This document shows positions 17,392 to 26,914 of a stretch of DNA of 36,410 nucleotides, piece by piece (position 1 is the first letter of the stretch; the number at the start of each line of letters is the position of its first letter). The stretch comes from Ferruginibacter sp. (lineage in GTDB: Bacteria; Bacteroidota; Bacteroidia; Chitinophagales; Chitinophagaceae), in the NCBI GenBank assembly GCA_025352695.1, contig JANXSK010000163.1, forward strand, positions 1 through 36,410, given 5' to 3'. The position numbers and the translations under genes are program-made. Under the pieces are notes generated by a model. That model was given only the letters and a program-made list of their open reading frames with translations, did not search any database and had not been told where the DNA came from.

Positions 17392-18693
17392 CTATTGTTC
17401 TTTATCTAATTTTAAAATGGTTTGTAATAAAACATTGGTACCATTGACCATGTCTCTGGTTTTAGAAAATTCTTTGGGTGAATGACTGATGCCACCAATA
17501 CTCGGAATAAAAATCATTCCCACAGGGGCGATCAGGGCTATTTCCTGCGAATCATGACCGGCCCCACTTTGCATTACTTTGGTTGTAAAACCCAATGCTT
17601 TTGCAGAAGCCACAATCGTTTCCTGTATTGTTTTTGCAGTCAAAGCAGGTTTGGATTCGTTGGCCTGGTGTATAAAAGTAATTGTTGTACCTGAAGCCGT
17701 TGCGATGGATGCTGCGCTCTTTTCAATATCATGAAATAGCGTCCATATTTTGTCGTAGGATAGGTCTCTTATTTCCAACCCCATTGTAACCTTTCCCGGA
17801 ATAACATTGTATGCTCCGGGCTGTGCTGCTATTTTACCAATGGTTCCCACTTGCCTTCCTGCATAACTATTAATAACTTCATTAACGGCTACAATTAATT
17901 TTGCTGATGCCAGTAATGCATCCTGTCGCATATTCATCGGTGTAGTGCCTGCATGATTTGCAAACCCATCAACTGTTATTTCCCAGTGAATAATACCAAC
18001 AATTCCTTCTACCACACCAATCTGAATATTTTCTTTTTCTAGGATACCGCCCTGTTCAATATGCAGTTCTAAAAAGGCTTTGATGTCACCTTTCTTTCTT
18101 ACACTATTTTGAATGCTATCCGGGTTGCCACCAATTGCTCTTGTTCCTTCTCCCATGGTTACTCCACTTTGACTCACTTGCTTTAATCCTTCAGCAGTTA
18201 TGTGTCCGGACATTGCCATACTTCCGATGGTGCCCCCTTCCTCATTTGAAAAAATGATGACTTCCAGCGGATGATCCGTTACTATCTTATTTTCATTCAA
18301 TACTTCAATTATTTCCAATGCACCAATAGAGCCAACGCAACCATCGTAGTTGCCGCCATCAGGAACCATATCAAGGTGAGAGCCGAAAGTAATTGGTTTT
18401 AGTAAAGGATTTTTTCCTTTTCTTTTTCCAATGATATTACCTGCATAATCTATCGTTACTTCAAGTCTGGCTTTTTTCATCAGGTCAATAAACCAGGCTC
18501 GTCCTTGCTGGTCTCCTTTGGTATAAGCTATCCTGTAACCTTTACCAGTGCTATCTTTTCCAAATTTTTCCAGCTCAGAAATTCGTTGTTGTAAACGTTG
18601 CTGATTTACATTAACCGTCTTGGCAATTGTTGCTTTTTGACTGAATACGTTGAAAGACGCAAAGACCAATACGCATAAAAATATTTTTTTCAT
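17392..18693 (-). CDS. secreted M20 Zn hydrolase, hydantoinase/carbamoylase family
   Basis: 433 residues with a signal peptide (1-18, NVFSQ). Dinuclear zinc ligands appear as GSHLD (H106), NYDGCVG (D117), SNEEGG (Glu pair), ELHIEQG (His) and GISHSP near the end. The dimerisation domain carries GFANHAGTTPMNMRQDA, diagnostic of the N-carbamoyl-amino-acid/allantoate amidohydrolase group. It probably releases amino acids from N-carbamoyl or ureido compounds, but export to the periplasm is unusual for that group, so a peptide-like substrate is possible. It is coupled to the downstream amidohydrolase gene with one base between them. Confidence 0.88.
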   Translation of the reverse strand: MKKIFLCVLVFASFNVFSQKATIAKTVNVNQQRLQQRISELEKFGKDSTGKGYRIAYTKGDQQGRAWFIDLMKKARLEVTIDYAGNIIGKRKGKNPLLKPITFGSHLDMVPDGGNYDGCVGSIGALEIIEVLNENKIVTDHPLEVIIFSNEEGGTIGSMAMSGHITAEGLKQVSQSGVTMGEGTRAIGGNPDSIQNSVRKKGDIKAFLELHIEQGGILEKENIQIGVVEGIVGIIHWEITVDGFANHAGTTPMNMRQDALLASAKLIVAVNEVINSYAGRQVGTIGKIAAQPGAYNVIPGKVTMGLEIRDLSYDKIWTLFHDIEKSAASIATASGTTITFIHQANESKPALTAKTIQETIVASAKALGFTTKVMQSGAGHDSQEIALIAPVGMIFIPSIGGISHSPKEFSKTRDMVNGTNVLLQTILKLDKEQ

Positions 18694-18768
18694 AGTTTAA
18701 AATTAAGTTGTTATTTAAATGCTTCCTTTTCCTCAAATACTATTTTTACTTTAAAATAATATTTATTG

Positions 18769-19437
18769 TTATTTAATTTCAAAAAGAACCATGTTTATTT
18801 CTGTAGTTCCTGTGGCAGTAAAATAAAATGAAGTGCCAGGTTCTATATAAAAGTAGTTACCAGCTTTAATTGCGGTTATATTATTTTTTAGCACATCATT
18901 AAAAAAAATGTCATCACCGGTAACCAATTCTACAACCATTGGCCCTCGGTCTTTAATAATTTTCCTGTTAAAATTTTTTGTAGTCAATTGATAAGCAAAC
19001 GCCTTTTCATTTTCAAATAATATTGGAAATGGCAATCGTTTATTGCGGGATACACCAGTAGTGTTATACGCATCAAGCATTTCTATATCGTTTACGTGAA
19101 AAGGAGCTGTATCCAAATTGCAAACACGATGAATGAGTATGTCAGGAGTAAAAGACCGGTACCATGCTTTGCCTTTTGGAGAATAATCTGTAACCCATTC
19201 TTCGTTTTTTGTTTGCCAAGCGGTAACTGTTTGAGAAAGTATTACAAAAAGAGAAGGTGTTGCATGAATATGATATTGTGTAGTGTCTCCCGGTGGCAAC
19301 CATACATCCAGCAGCCTGATATATTTATTTTGTAAAACAGGATGATGCCTGGGTTCTTCACTAACCGGCACCTGTGCTTTTATTGCCGAAACACAAAATA
19401 TAATTGAAGATAAAAAGGATGTTATTAAATTTTTCAT
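18769..19437 (-). CDS. secreted cupin-like protein
   Basis: 222 residues with a signal peptide (about 1-21, AIKAQ). The body reads as a two-part cupin: PPGDTTQYHIHATPS (H56, H58 as metal ligands) and later ILIHRVCN, then a second half ending GNYFYIEPGTSFYFTATGTTEINMVLFEI. Similar proteins are annotated as hypothetical or cupin-fold without a known reaction. It lies between the M20 carbamoylase-type gene (75 bases away) and an S9 peptidase gene on the same strand, so it may belong to the same catabolic set. No substrate can be named. Confidence 0.6.
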   Translation of the reverse strand: MKNLITSFLSSIIFCVSAIKAQVPVSEEPRHHPVLQNKYIRLLDVWLPPGDTTQYHIHATPSLFVILSQTVTAWQTKNEEWVTDYSPKGKAWYRSFTPDILIHRVCNLDTAPFHVNDIEMLDAYNTTGVSRNKRLPFPILFENEKAFAYQLTTKNFNRKIIKDRGPMVVELVTGDDIFFNDVLKNNITAIKAGNYFYIEPGTSFYFTATGTTEINMVLFEIK

Positions 19438-19621
19438 TTTTGTAATTTGTTTAATATTATATAGATAATACAGTCAGCATTTTTGTTTGCACCTGATAAT
19501 TTTGCTTTTATATGTTTTGCCAGATTGATTAAATTTTTTGAATTAGTTTTCTCCAATCCAACATGACCACGCTAAGTATTTTGATGAGTTATTATTGTTT
19601 TTACTATTCATTATTAAGAAT

Positions 19622-21724
19622 TTATTGCTTAAATTTTCTTACAAAAAAATTGGCCACTGCACCATACACATTAACTGCATTATCCCATTTCATCCAGTGG
19701 TGGGTATCATCCACAATCATTAAGGTTTCGTAAGGGACATGCTGTTTTTCCAACCGATTGATTAAATCAACACTTTCATTAAATCGTACATTCCTGTCAT
19801 CATCCGCATGTATAATCAGCACGGGCGATTTCCAGGTATTGATGTAAGCAACGGGGGAGGAGAGCCACGCTGTTTTGAGGGCTTTATTCAGGTCAGGCGC
19901 TTTCTCATATTTATTTGTATAAGCTGTAAGCAATCCACTACGAGAAGCCCAATCGTGTACCCCGTGAATATCTACACCTGCGGCAAAAAGTTTTGAATCT
20001 TTTGCCAGTGCCATGGCTGTTAAATAACCTCCGTATGAGCCACCGTAAATACCAATTTTTGAGGCATCAACAAAGTCTTGTTTTTGCAACCATTCACCGG
20101 CAGCTTTAATATCCAGGTATTCTGAAGCACCAGCTGCACCTGCATTTTTAGGTTGATTAAACTCGTAACCATAACCAACACCCAGGCGGTAATTTACTGC
20201 CAGCACCACAAAGCCAAGGCTTGCCAGGTATTGGTTGCAGGCATAAGCATTGCTATAATAATCAGAGTAATGCCAACCTAATAACATTTGCCTTGGCGGC
20301 CCTCCATGTACATACACAATGGCTGGCTTTTTACTTGTTCCGCCTTTGGGTAAAAATAAATCTGCATGTACAGTAATGCCATCAGCGGATTTAAAAATAA
20401 CCTGTGTAGGTGTAATTAATTTATCTTTTGGAAATATGCCTGGTGTGAATGCTTCTCCTAATAATTGAGTTGTATCGCCCCTTCCATTTAATTGCATAAT
20501 GGCTACCATCGGTGGTTGTTGTGCAGTGGCACTCATAAAGGCAAGCGTATTATTATCATTGGTTAAAACGGGTGCACATTCAAGGCCGCTGCCATTTGTT
20601 AACACCTGCATATCTGTTTTATCAACACTCACTTTTACAGCATGCCTTCTTTCAATATCCAGTTTATCCTTGCCAGTGTTGGCACTAAATGTCAAGTATT
20701 TTTTATCGGCACTTAATTTAATATGTTCGCACATAAAATTGCCAGGTGTTAGCAATTTTTCCTTACCGCCACTGGCTGCAATAGCGTACAGGTGCGGCCA
20801 TCCATCCTGGTATGATAAAAATACGATCTTATCATTTGCTGCCCAATGCAAATTGTAACTGCCATCTGTTGTAGGCACAGAGCCACGCAATGTTGCAGGT
20901 GCTTTCCATAAAAGTATGGCATTATTGGTGGTGATATCCGCAGTGTAAATACTCCAGGGGATATGTTTTTTAACCAATAAAGAATCGGGTGCACCGCCTG
21001 CTCCGGGGCTTCTAACAAAAACAATATTTTTACCATCGGGCGACCAATTTGGTGCACTATCAAAATTAAAAGAAGGGGCAACCCACTTGATGGGTGTTGT
21101 GGCATTGGTATAAATTCCAATGATGGAATGATCTGTACGGGTGGTGACAAATAACAATGAATTATTGACTGCACTATATTCCAGCGACCCAACAGTTCCT
21201 CTTGTAGTAAATAAATTTTTAGCAGTCGTAGCAGCATTTATCGGCGCAACCCAGGCCTGTCCGCCTTTAATAAATGCCACGGTTTTGTTATCAGGCGAAA
21301 TAACTGGTGCATCGCCTTCAGATAAATAGGTGGTTTCACCTCCATCGAATGGAATACTTGCTACCTTAACAATAAAAGGGATTAGTTCAAATGAAGGGTT
21401 TAAAGGTAAGCTCTCTTCCCAATTGGCACCATGATCACCACCACGAACAAACACCACCCATTTGCCATCGCCTGAAATAGAGAGGCTTGTAATTTCCTGA
21501 CCATCATTGTTTAAAAAATTAGTGAGTTTTCTGGGTTTAAATGCAGGGCCTTCTGCTACATACACATTGCGCTTTCCCTGCTCATCCAATGCCCATGCTA
21601 TTTTTGAACCACTATCAGCAGCACATAATTCTGTTGGAAAATTATATGATTTAAATGACGAGAATGAATTACACTGTGCAAGTATTTGCAAAGGCAATAG
21701 CAGGAGTAAGATTATTTTTTTCAT
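19622..21724 (-). CDS. secreted S9 family prolyl oligopeptidase-like peptidase
   Basis: 700 residues with a signal peptide (1-16, ILAQ). The N-terminal half is a TolB-like beta-propeller (SISGDGKWVVFV, VISPDNKTVAFI, NWSPDGKNIVFV, KLSADKKYLTFSA). The C-terminal alpha/beta hydrolase domain starts near 430 with the oxyanion region YVHGGPPRQM. Catalytic triad: Ser about 563 in GGSYGGY, Asp about 642 in HADDDRNVRF, and His about 675 in DDTHHW. It likely cleaves short peptides after proline or alanine in the periplasm. It is followed by a second S9 gene upstream and belongs to the peptide-scavenging run. Full family length. Confidence 0.9.
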   Translation of the reverse strand: MKKIILLLLLPLQILAQCNSFSSFKSYNFPTELCAADSGSKIAWALDEQGKRNVYVAEGPAFKPRKLTNFLNNDGQEITSLSISGDGKWVVFVRGGDHGANWEESLPLNPSFELIPFIVKVASIPFDGGETTYLSEGDAPVISPDNKTVAFIKGGQAWVAPINAATTAKNLFTTRGTVGSLEYSAVNNSLLFVTTRTDHSIIGIYTNATTPIKWVAPSFNFDSAPNWSPDGKNIVFVRSPGAGGAPDSLLVKKHIPWSIYTADITTNNAILLWKAPATLRGSVPTTDGSYNLHWAANDKIVFLSYQDGWPHLYAIAASGGKEKLLTPGNFMCEHIKLSADKKYLTFSANTGKDKLDIERRHAVKVSVDKTDMQVLTNGSGLECAPVLTNDNNTLAFMSATAQQPPMVAIMQLNGRGDTTQLLGEAFTPGIFPKDKLITPTQVIFKSADGITVHADLFLPKGGTSKKPAIVYVHGGPPRQMLLGWHYSDYYSNAYACNQYLASLGFVVLAVNYRLGVGYGYEFNQPKNAGAAGASEYLDIKAAGEWLQKQDFVDASKIGIYGGSYGGYLTAMALAKDSKLFAAGVDIHGVHDWASRSGLLTAYTNKYEKAPDLNKALKTAWLSSPVAYINTWKSPVLIIHADDDRNVRFNESVDLINRLEKQHVPYETLMIVDDTHHWMKWDNAVNVYGAVANFFVRKFKQ

Positions 21725-21809
21725 GTATAGTTTTGGGTTATTGCTTTATCCTATTTGGTCACTTCTTTTCAACATGGTAATCTTGTTAAAGAAATTTTAC
21801 CAGTTAAGT

Positions 21810-22211
21810 TCTTGAACTTTTTAAATCATCTTCAGCACCTAATATTCCTCTTCTTGATCCGTTCATATAAATAGAAAAAAGGATAATTACTTTAAAAGTT
21901 CATTGTCTGTTGTCTGCAATGGCGGGTTATCGATTTTTCTGTTGATATCTTGTTTACCCGATTCCATTTGTTTAAAAATAATCGGACCAAAAACTTTGGC
22001 AGCTATTTTTTATACTTGTCAAACTAATTATTATAGGTGTCTTCAAAAAAATAATCATACTATCCATAATTGATATTACTGATTTAGCATGCAGGGTGTG
22101 TTGTTCTAAAGATTGTTCATCAAGTTAGATAATTTCGTTTACGCAACTTCCTGAGTCAACACACAAAGCAGTGGGGAGATGTCTCTGGGAAGTAGGCTCT
22201 GTAAAAAATAT
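21810..22211 (-). other. intergenic stretch with two short coding-like remnants
   Basis: Between the two S9 genes (gap 21725-22211), the minus strand has a 41-codon open stretch ending at 21887 that reads AAKVFGPIIFKQMESGKQD...NPPLQTTDNELLK. Just after it a second frame reads KVIILFSIYMNGSRRGILGAEDDLKSSRT before a stop near 21816. Both look protein-like (balanced composition, amphipathic or membrane segment then charged tail) and resemble C-terminal ends of lost genes. I do not recognise either family. No RNA gene or promoter is evident. Confidence 0.35.
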
Positions 22212-24395
22212 CTACTCCGATTTTATTTTAAATTCTTCCGGCGGTTTTGCTCCAAGTAAATTTTTTACAAAATAATCCCAGCGGCGGCGCATCATGTAGT
22301 AACTATCATCTCCATAGCCATGCCTTGCATTTGGAAAAATGATCAGGTCAAAATCTTTATTGGCTTTTTCCAGTGCCTGAATAACTAGGTAGGTATTGGA
22401 TAGAGGTACATTATCATCCATTCCGCCATGCGCCAGCAACAACTTGCCTTTTAAGCGGCCAGCAAAATTCTGATTGGCCTGGTCTTCATAATTAGATTTA
22501 CCATTTGCACCCGTTTTTAAAAGGCCGATATAACGTTCGCCCCAGTCATCTTCATAGTTTCTGTTATCATGATTACCCGATTCTGAAATACCTACTTTAT
22601 AAAAATCAGGGTAGCGGAACATGGCCGCTGCAGTTGCAAAACCACCACCGGAATGTCCCCAAATACCTACCCGGCTCAGATCCATATAAGGCCGTGTTGC
22701 AGCCAACTCTTTAATCCCTGCTATCTGGTCTTCCAGTGTGTTATCGGCCATATTTCCATAACAAACATCATGAAAAGATTTGGAACGGCCGGAGTTGCAG
22801 GTGCCATCAATAATGACCACTATAAAACCGAGTTCGCTTAAAGCCTGGTGATCATTTCGGGAAGCCGCAAAAGAACGGCTTCCTACACCACCGCCCTGTG
22901 GGCCGGGATATATATAATTAACCACTGGATATTTTTTTGTTTTATCAAGGTGAGTGGGTGTAAACATTAAACCATATAAATTCCATTTACCATTCCGGGA
23001 CTTTACCACAATAGTCTCGGGCGCTTTCCAGCCAGTTGCTTTTAATGCAGTAATATTTGTTTTCTCCAGGGTTGCAATTAACGCACCATTCATATTTCTT
23101 AACACAGCTACCGTTGGTACATCAGGTTTGGAAAAATCATCGGTAAAATATTTTCCATCCGGCGATAAAGAAATGTTGTGATTGCCATCTTCAGGCGTAA
23201 GTAATTGTAGGTTTTTACCTGAAAAATCTATCCGGTAAAAATGACTGAAATAAGGATCTCTCCCTATTTCCCTTCCATTGGCTTCAAAATATAATACCCG
23301 GTTTTTCTCATCAATTTTTAACAACTTGGTTACCACGAAATTGCCTTTAGTAATTTGTATATTTTGTTTTCCTGTATTGGCATCGTAGAGGTACAAATGC
23401 CCCCAGTCATCCCGTTCACTGTACCAGATCAATTCGTTTGTGGCAGAAAGAAAATGCCAGTTTACCGAGCCCTGACCACTCTCGTATTGTGTGGCCACTT
23501 TTTCTTCAAATATTTCTTTTACCTCTCCCGTTAAGGCATCGGCTATTCTTAATTTTTCTTCTTTATGATCCCGGGATGTAGAAACAAAAGCCAGCCGGGT
23601 ACCATCGGCACTCCATTCATTATCATCAAATGAACCCGAACAGGAAATATCATCGCAAAGTGTTCCCCGTCTTGGGTCTGCCGGTATTTTTAAACGGATC
23701 ACTTTAGAATTATCCACTTCAATAATCACCCTGTGAATGCGGATGATATCTTTATCAACGGGCAGGGGATATTTCCAAGATTCTAATTTTGGTGTACCCA
23801 CGCTTGTAGAAACTAAATACATATCACTTACCTGCCGCTGGTCCTGCTGAAAGCTGGCAATTTTTTTTGAATCCGGTGACCATAGTACAACCGGACGGTC
23901 GCTGTGTTTCCATCCTGCATTATCAGTGGCATAGCCAAAATCTTTTATTCCGTCTGTGGTTAGCTGTGTCTCCAGTTTAGTGGCTGCATCCCGTACCCAC
24001 AAATTCCAGTCACGGATAAAGGCCAGTTTTTTTCCGTCTGGCGAAGCCACTTCATTTGAACTACTGCTTCTGGTTTTGCGAACTGGTGTAGTATCGCTGT
24101 AATTTTTTGGTAAAAGCGATTTTAGATCAGCAGCCGTTTTACGTTTTCCATCTGCCGGATCAATTAAAATAAATTGCTTTCCTGCTGCAGTGATAATGGA
24201 ATACCAAAACTTTCCATCCTCCATCCATACAGGATCCACATTATTATTATAAACCAGTTTACTGGTATTAAAGCCTAAAAATTTCGTTGCCTGCTTATAA
24301 CTTTCTGCGGTTATTATTTTTTTATCAATGTGCTGGGCAGCAGCAGAAAAAATAATAGTAAAAATAAGTGCCGTAGTGAGCAAATTTTTTTTCAT
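22212..24395 (-). CDS. secreted S9B dipeptidyl peptidase IV-like peptidase
   Basis: 727 residues with a signal peptide (1-20, FSAAAQ). The DPPIV N-terminal beta-propeller (about 80-450) includes RKTRSSSSNEVASPDGKKLAF, FGYATDNAGW and VLWSPDSKKIASFQ. The hydrolase domain holds NYIYPGPQGG, Ser about 582 in GHSGGGF, Asp about 661 in HGGMDDNVPL and His about 692 in NARHGYG, ending RRRWDYFVKNLLG. This is a complete serine exopeptidase expected to remove N-terminal dipeptides (X-Pro or X-Ala) in the periplasm, supplying dipeptides for the M19 dipeptidase encoded upstream. Monocistronic by spacing. Confidence 0.92.
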   Translation of the reverse strand: MKKNLLTTALIFTIIFSAAAQHIDKKIITAESYKQATKFLGFNTSKLVYNNNVDPVWMEDGKFWYSIITAAGKQFILIDPADGKRKTAADLKSLLPKNYSDTTPVRKTRSSSSNEVASPDGKKLAFIRDWNLWVRDAATKLETQLTTDGIKDFGYATDNAGWKHSDRPVVLWSPDSKKIASFQQDQRQVSDMYLVSTSVGTPKLESWKYPLPVDKDIIRIHRVIIEVDNSKVIRLKIPADPRRGTLCDDISCSGSFDDNEWSADGTRLAFVSTSRDHKEEKLRIADALTGEVKEIFEEKVATQYESGQGSVNWHFLSATNELIWYSERDDWGHLYLYDANTGKQNIQITKGNFVVTKLLKIDEKNRVLYFEANGREIGRDPYFSHFYRIDFSGKNLQLLTPEDGNHNISLSPDGKYFTDDFSKPDVPTVAVLRNMNGALIATLEKTNITALKATGWKAPETIVVKSRNGKWNLYGLMFTPTHLDKTKKYPVVNYIYPGPQGGGVGSRSFAASRNDHQALSELGFIVVIIDGTCNSGRSKSFHDVCYGNMADNTLEDQIAGIKELAATRPYMDLSRVGIWGHSGGGFATAAAMFRYPDFYKVGISESGNHDNRNYEDDWGERYIGLLKTGANGKSNYEDQANQNFAGRLKGKLLLAHGGMDDNVPLSNTYLVIQALEKANKDFDLIIFPNARHGYGDDSYYMMRRRWDYFVKNLLGAKPPEEFKIKSE

Positions 24396-24727
24396 GGTTA
24401 ATTTTTATTTCTTTGTTTACGTGTTATTAAATTGCTGGTGTATAAAGTGAGTAATATTGCATAAGCTAATTTATGATTAAAAACGTTAGTTGTTACCTGG
24501 CATTAATGATAAGGTTTAGTGATGACTAAAATACAATGTTTTACTTTTCTCCTTTCTACATGGGCAACAATAAGTTTATAATATTAGTTTGTCTATTATC
24601 TTTACTCCGCCTTGTTTGCAAAAATTTATTTTATAAAAGCGGGCCGTTGATTCTGATTACACAATTATAGTAGCTTATATTGAATTTAAACTTAGATTCA
24701 AGATTATATAAAAAGTATATCGGAAAT
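24396..24727. other. 332-base intergenic region, nothing recognised
   Basis: AT-rich spacer between the S9B peptidase start and the M19 dipeptidase stop on the minus strand. It must hold the promoter of the S9B gene, but no clear TAnnTTTG element, hairpin terminator or coding remnant could be seen. Confidence 0.5.
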
Positions 24728-25903
24728 TTATTTTACAGCATTTGCTTTAAACACACGAATAAAATTTCCACCTAATATTTTAACGATATCCTTGCTACTG
24801 TAACCCCTATCCAGCAAGCCTTTGGTAATAAGGGGATAATCTTCCACCCCATTTAATTCAAATGGTGGAGCCTCTATACCATCAAAATCGCTTCCTAAAC
24901 CTACATGATCCACGCCTATTAATTTTACAATATAATCCAGATGATCAAGTAAAACAGACAAGTGCGGACGAAAAGATTTTACTTCATCCTGATACAATTC
25001 GCCCACCATGATGGATGCGTAATCGGGTTGTATATTTAGCTTCAGCAACGAATCTATAGATGATTTGTGCTGTGCAAGAAAAGCAGTAGCTTTTCTTGTA
25101 TAATTGCTGTCTAAAAAACCAGCGTAAAAATTAAGATGTATTACGCCGTCATTTCTACCAATGGCTTTTATTTGGTCGTCTTTTAAATTTCTACGGTGGT
25201 TGCACAAATTCCATACACAACTATGCGATGCAATAATTGGTTTTGTTGTAGTATTAATGGCATCCCAAAATGTTTGCTCTCCCACATGGCTTATGTCTAC
25301 AATCATGCCTAGGGCATTCATTCTTTTTACTACCTGCTTTCCAAATTCAGTTAGCCCTTTATGTTTTAACGAATCTCCTTTGGTGGTTTCATCTGCGGCA
25401 GAAGTAGCCCAATCGGTCGAATTATTCCAGGTTAATGTTAAATACGTTGCGCCCCTGTTAAATAAAGTATCCAGTTTGTTTAAATCATTTTCAATCATAT
25501 GTCCACCTTCCACTCCCAGCATGGCTGCAAGTTTTTTTTCTTTAACGGCTGTTTGTAGTTGCCCGGGTGTTTTTACAATCATCATTTTGTTAGGGTTGCG
25601 CCTTGTCCATTCATACACAGAATCTATTTCCCTATTGGCAAATGCATACGGATGGATTTGTTCAGGACCACAAAAAATAGAAAATATCTGCACATCAACA
25701 CCACCCTCTTTCATCCGTTTTAAATCAGAATGTGTTTTGCCTTTCAAGTCGGTATCAAATTGTACTTTTTTTTCTATTGTAGCACTAGCAATATCATTAT
25801 GAGTATCTACCAGGATGGCATCAAAATGCAATTTTTTATAAGATTGTGCTGTTGCGTGTAAACTGTAAACTGCAAATGCAAGTAAGGTTAAAAGTTGTTT
25901 CAT
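24728..25903 (-). CDS. secreted M19 membrane dipeptidase
   Basis: 391 residues with a signal peptide (1-19, ATAQ). Renal-dipeptidase-type barrel: DTHNDIAS (H35, D37 as first zinc ligands), LGVEGGHMIEND with the bridging Glu, DISHVGEQTFWD and IIASHSCVWNLCNHRRNL with the two further His ligands, and GVDHVGLGSDFDG near the end. It hydrolyses dipeptides in the periplasm and would complete the degradation started by the S9 enzymes encoded next to it. Full family length; first gene of the long minus-strand catabolic run. Confidence 0.92.
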   Translation of the reverse strand: MKQLLTLLAFAVYSLHATAQSYKKLHFDAILVDTHNDIASATIEKKVQFDTDLKGKTHSDLKRMKEGGVDVQIFSIFCGPEQIHPYAFANREIDSVYEWTRRNPNKMMIVKTPGQLQTAVKEKKLAAMLGVEGGHMIENDLNKLDTLFNRGATYLTLTWNNSTDWATSAADETTKGDSLKHKGLTEFGKQVVKRMNALGMIVDISHVGEQTFWDAINTTTKPIIASHSCVWNLCNHRRNLKDDQIKAIGRNDGVIHLNFYAGFLDSNYTRKATAFLAQHKSSIDSLLKLNIQPDYASIMVGELYQDEVKSFRPHLSVLLDHLDYIVKLIGVDHVGLGSDFDGIEAPPFELNGVEDYPLITKGLLDRGYSSKDIVKILGGNFIRVFKANAVK

Positions 25904-26665
25904 GTTTTTTATGCTTTTAAATGTAGTATTGTTTTTGTAATTGTTATTGGTTTATTTAGGGAAGGAAATTACAAATAGTTTAGCTTAGTATTGGGTTATA
26001 AGGGAAGATAACTATTGGCAATCAATTTTCGATGGCTTCAAAAAAAATAATTTTAATTGACTAATTTTTTAAAAAGTGTTGAAGGCTTTTCATTGGGTTA
26101 ACTCAGATAAGTTTTTGTTTTAACAAATATGATATCGGCGAATTTTTCCCATCATCCATACACCTTTAAGTATTAAAAGAAACTCTCTTTTTAAGGATCG
26201 AACAAGCTTGAGTAGGTGAGATATTAACTGTTCTTCATTGGGTTGGCAATTGCTTTACTTGCTGCAGCACATACTGCCACTAAGTTTGGTAAAAGAAAAC
26301 AACCATTCAGAAATGTACTACTACACTGTTCTGCAATTAGTTGAATGGAATTACTATTTTTTGATATTGTGTCGAATAAAAAATTACAGTTTCATTTTTT
26401 TAAACGTAGTTAGAATTTTTATTTATATACCTGCATATATAATAAATTACCCAATCTTTTTTCTGTGAGCATAATACTTTCTAATATTTTCACACAACTG
26501 TTTGTACTACTTCGTAAATCAAGATCATACTACCTGGTTTTTTATGGTAATTGTTTCTGCAGCATATACGCTTGATAATTTATATAAATTGATATTCAAC
26601 CGGTACGTTTCTAAATATAAGAAATCATGTTGCAACGTTGTTTTATAAATCTTTCAGCATTAATT
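25904..26665. other. long AT-rich intergenic region, no gene supported
   Basis: Spacer between the M19 dipeptidase start and the plus-strand histidine kinase. Two weak protein-like frames overlap on opposite strands: plus 26231-26345 (FFIGLAIALLAAAHTATKFG) and minus about 26125-26255 (EEQLISHLLKLVRSLKREF, then a stop). Neither has a start signal or a recognisable family, so I do not call a gene. No tRNA or clear small-RNA hairpin seen. Confidence 0.4.
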
Positions 26666-26752
26666 TCAATGGTACTTTACTCCAGCATAATATAAAGCAG
26701 TAACAAATTTACCATTTTTAGTTAAGCTTGCAATCAGCACATAGTTTACTAT
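26666..26752 (-). pseudogene. 28-codon C-terminal gene remnant, family unknown
   Basis: On the minus strand an open stretch reads YVLIASLTKNGKFVTALYYA then GVKYH before TGA at 26666-26668, preceded in frame by TAG. The composition is strongly protein-like compared with the surrounding AT-rich spacer, and it looks like the end of a secreted enzyme. I cannot name the family, and it has no start or upstream part. Confidence 0.3.
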
Positions 26753-26862
26753 CTATTTGAGTGTAGTAAAGCGGCTACAAATAGATGTATTACACCTAAA
26801 AATGATAAGGATGGAAACTTTCTGCTACCTTCATTTTTGCTCAGTATCATAAATAAATATAG

Positions 26863-26879
26863 TACTGTCATTGACAGTA
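26863..26879. promoter_or_regulatory. perfect 17-base palindrome upstream of a histidine kinase gene
   Basis: TACTGTCA-T-TGACAGTA: eight-base arms around one central base, ending 35 bases before the preferred kinase ATG at 26915. The size and symmetry suit the binding site of a dimeric transcription regulator rather than a terminator. The binding protein is unknown. Confidence 0.45.
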
Positions 26880-26914
26880 TTTACAACCCGTTTTGCTGTT
26901 TTTACTACGATATT

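Noticed and set aside
26231..26345. Hydrophobic frame FFIGLAIALLAAAHTATKFG as a possible small membrane protein
   Set aside because: No start codon or ribosome site, 38 codons only, and an equally open frame on the opposite strand; insufficient to call a gene.
26837..26914. TTG-initiated extension of the plus-strand kinase
   Set aside because: The extension runs through the perfect palindrome and lacks family resemblance; the ATG at 26915 begins a normal membrane helix.
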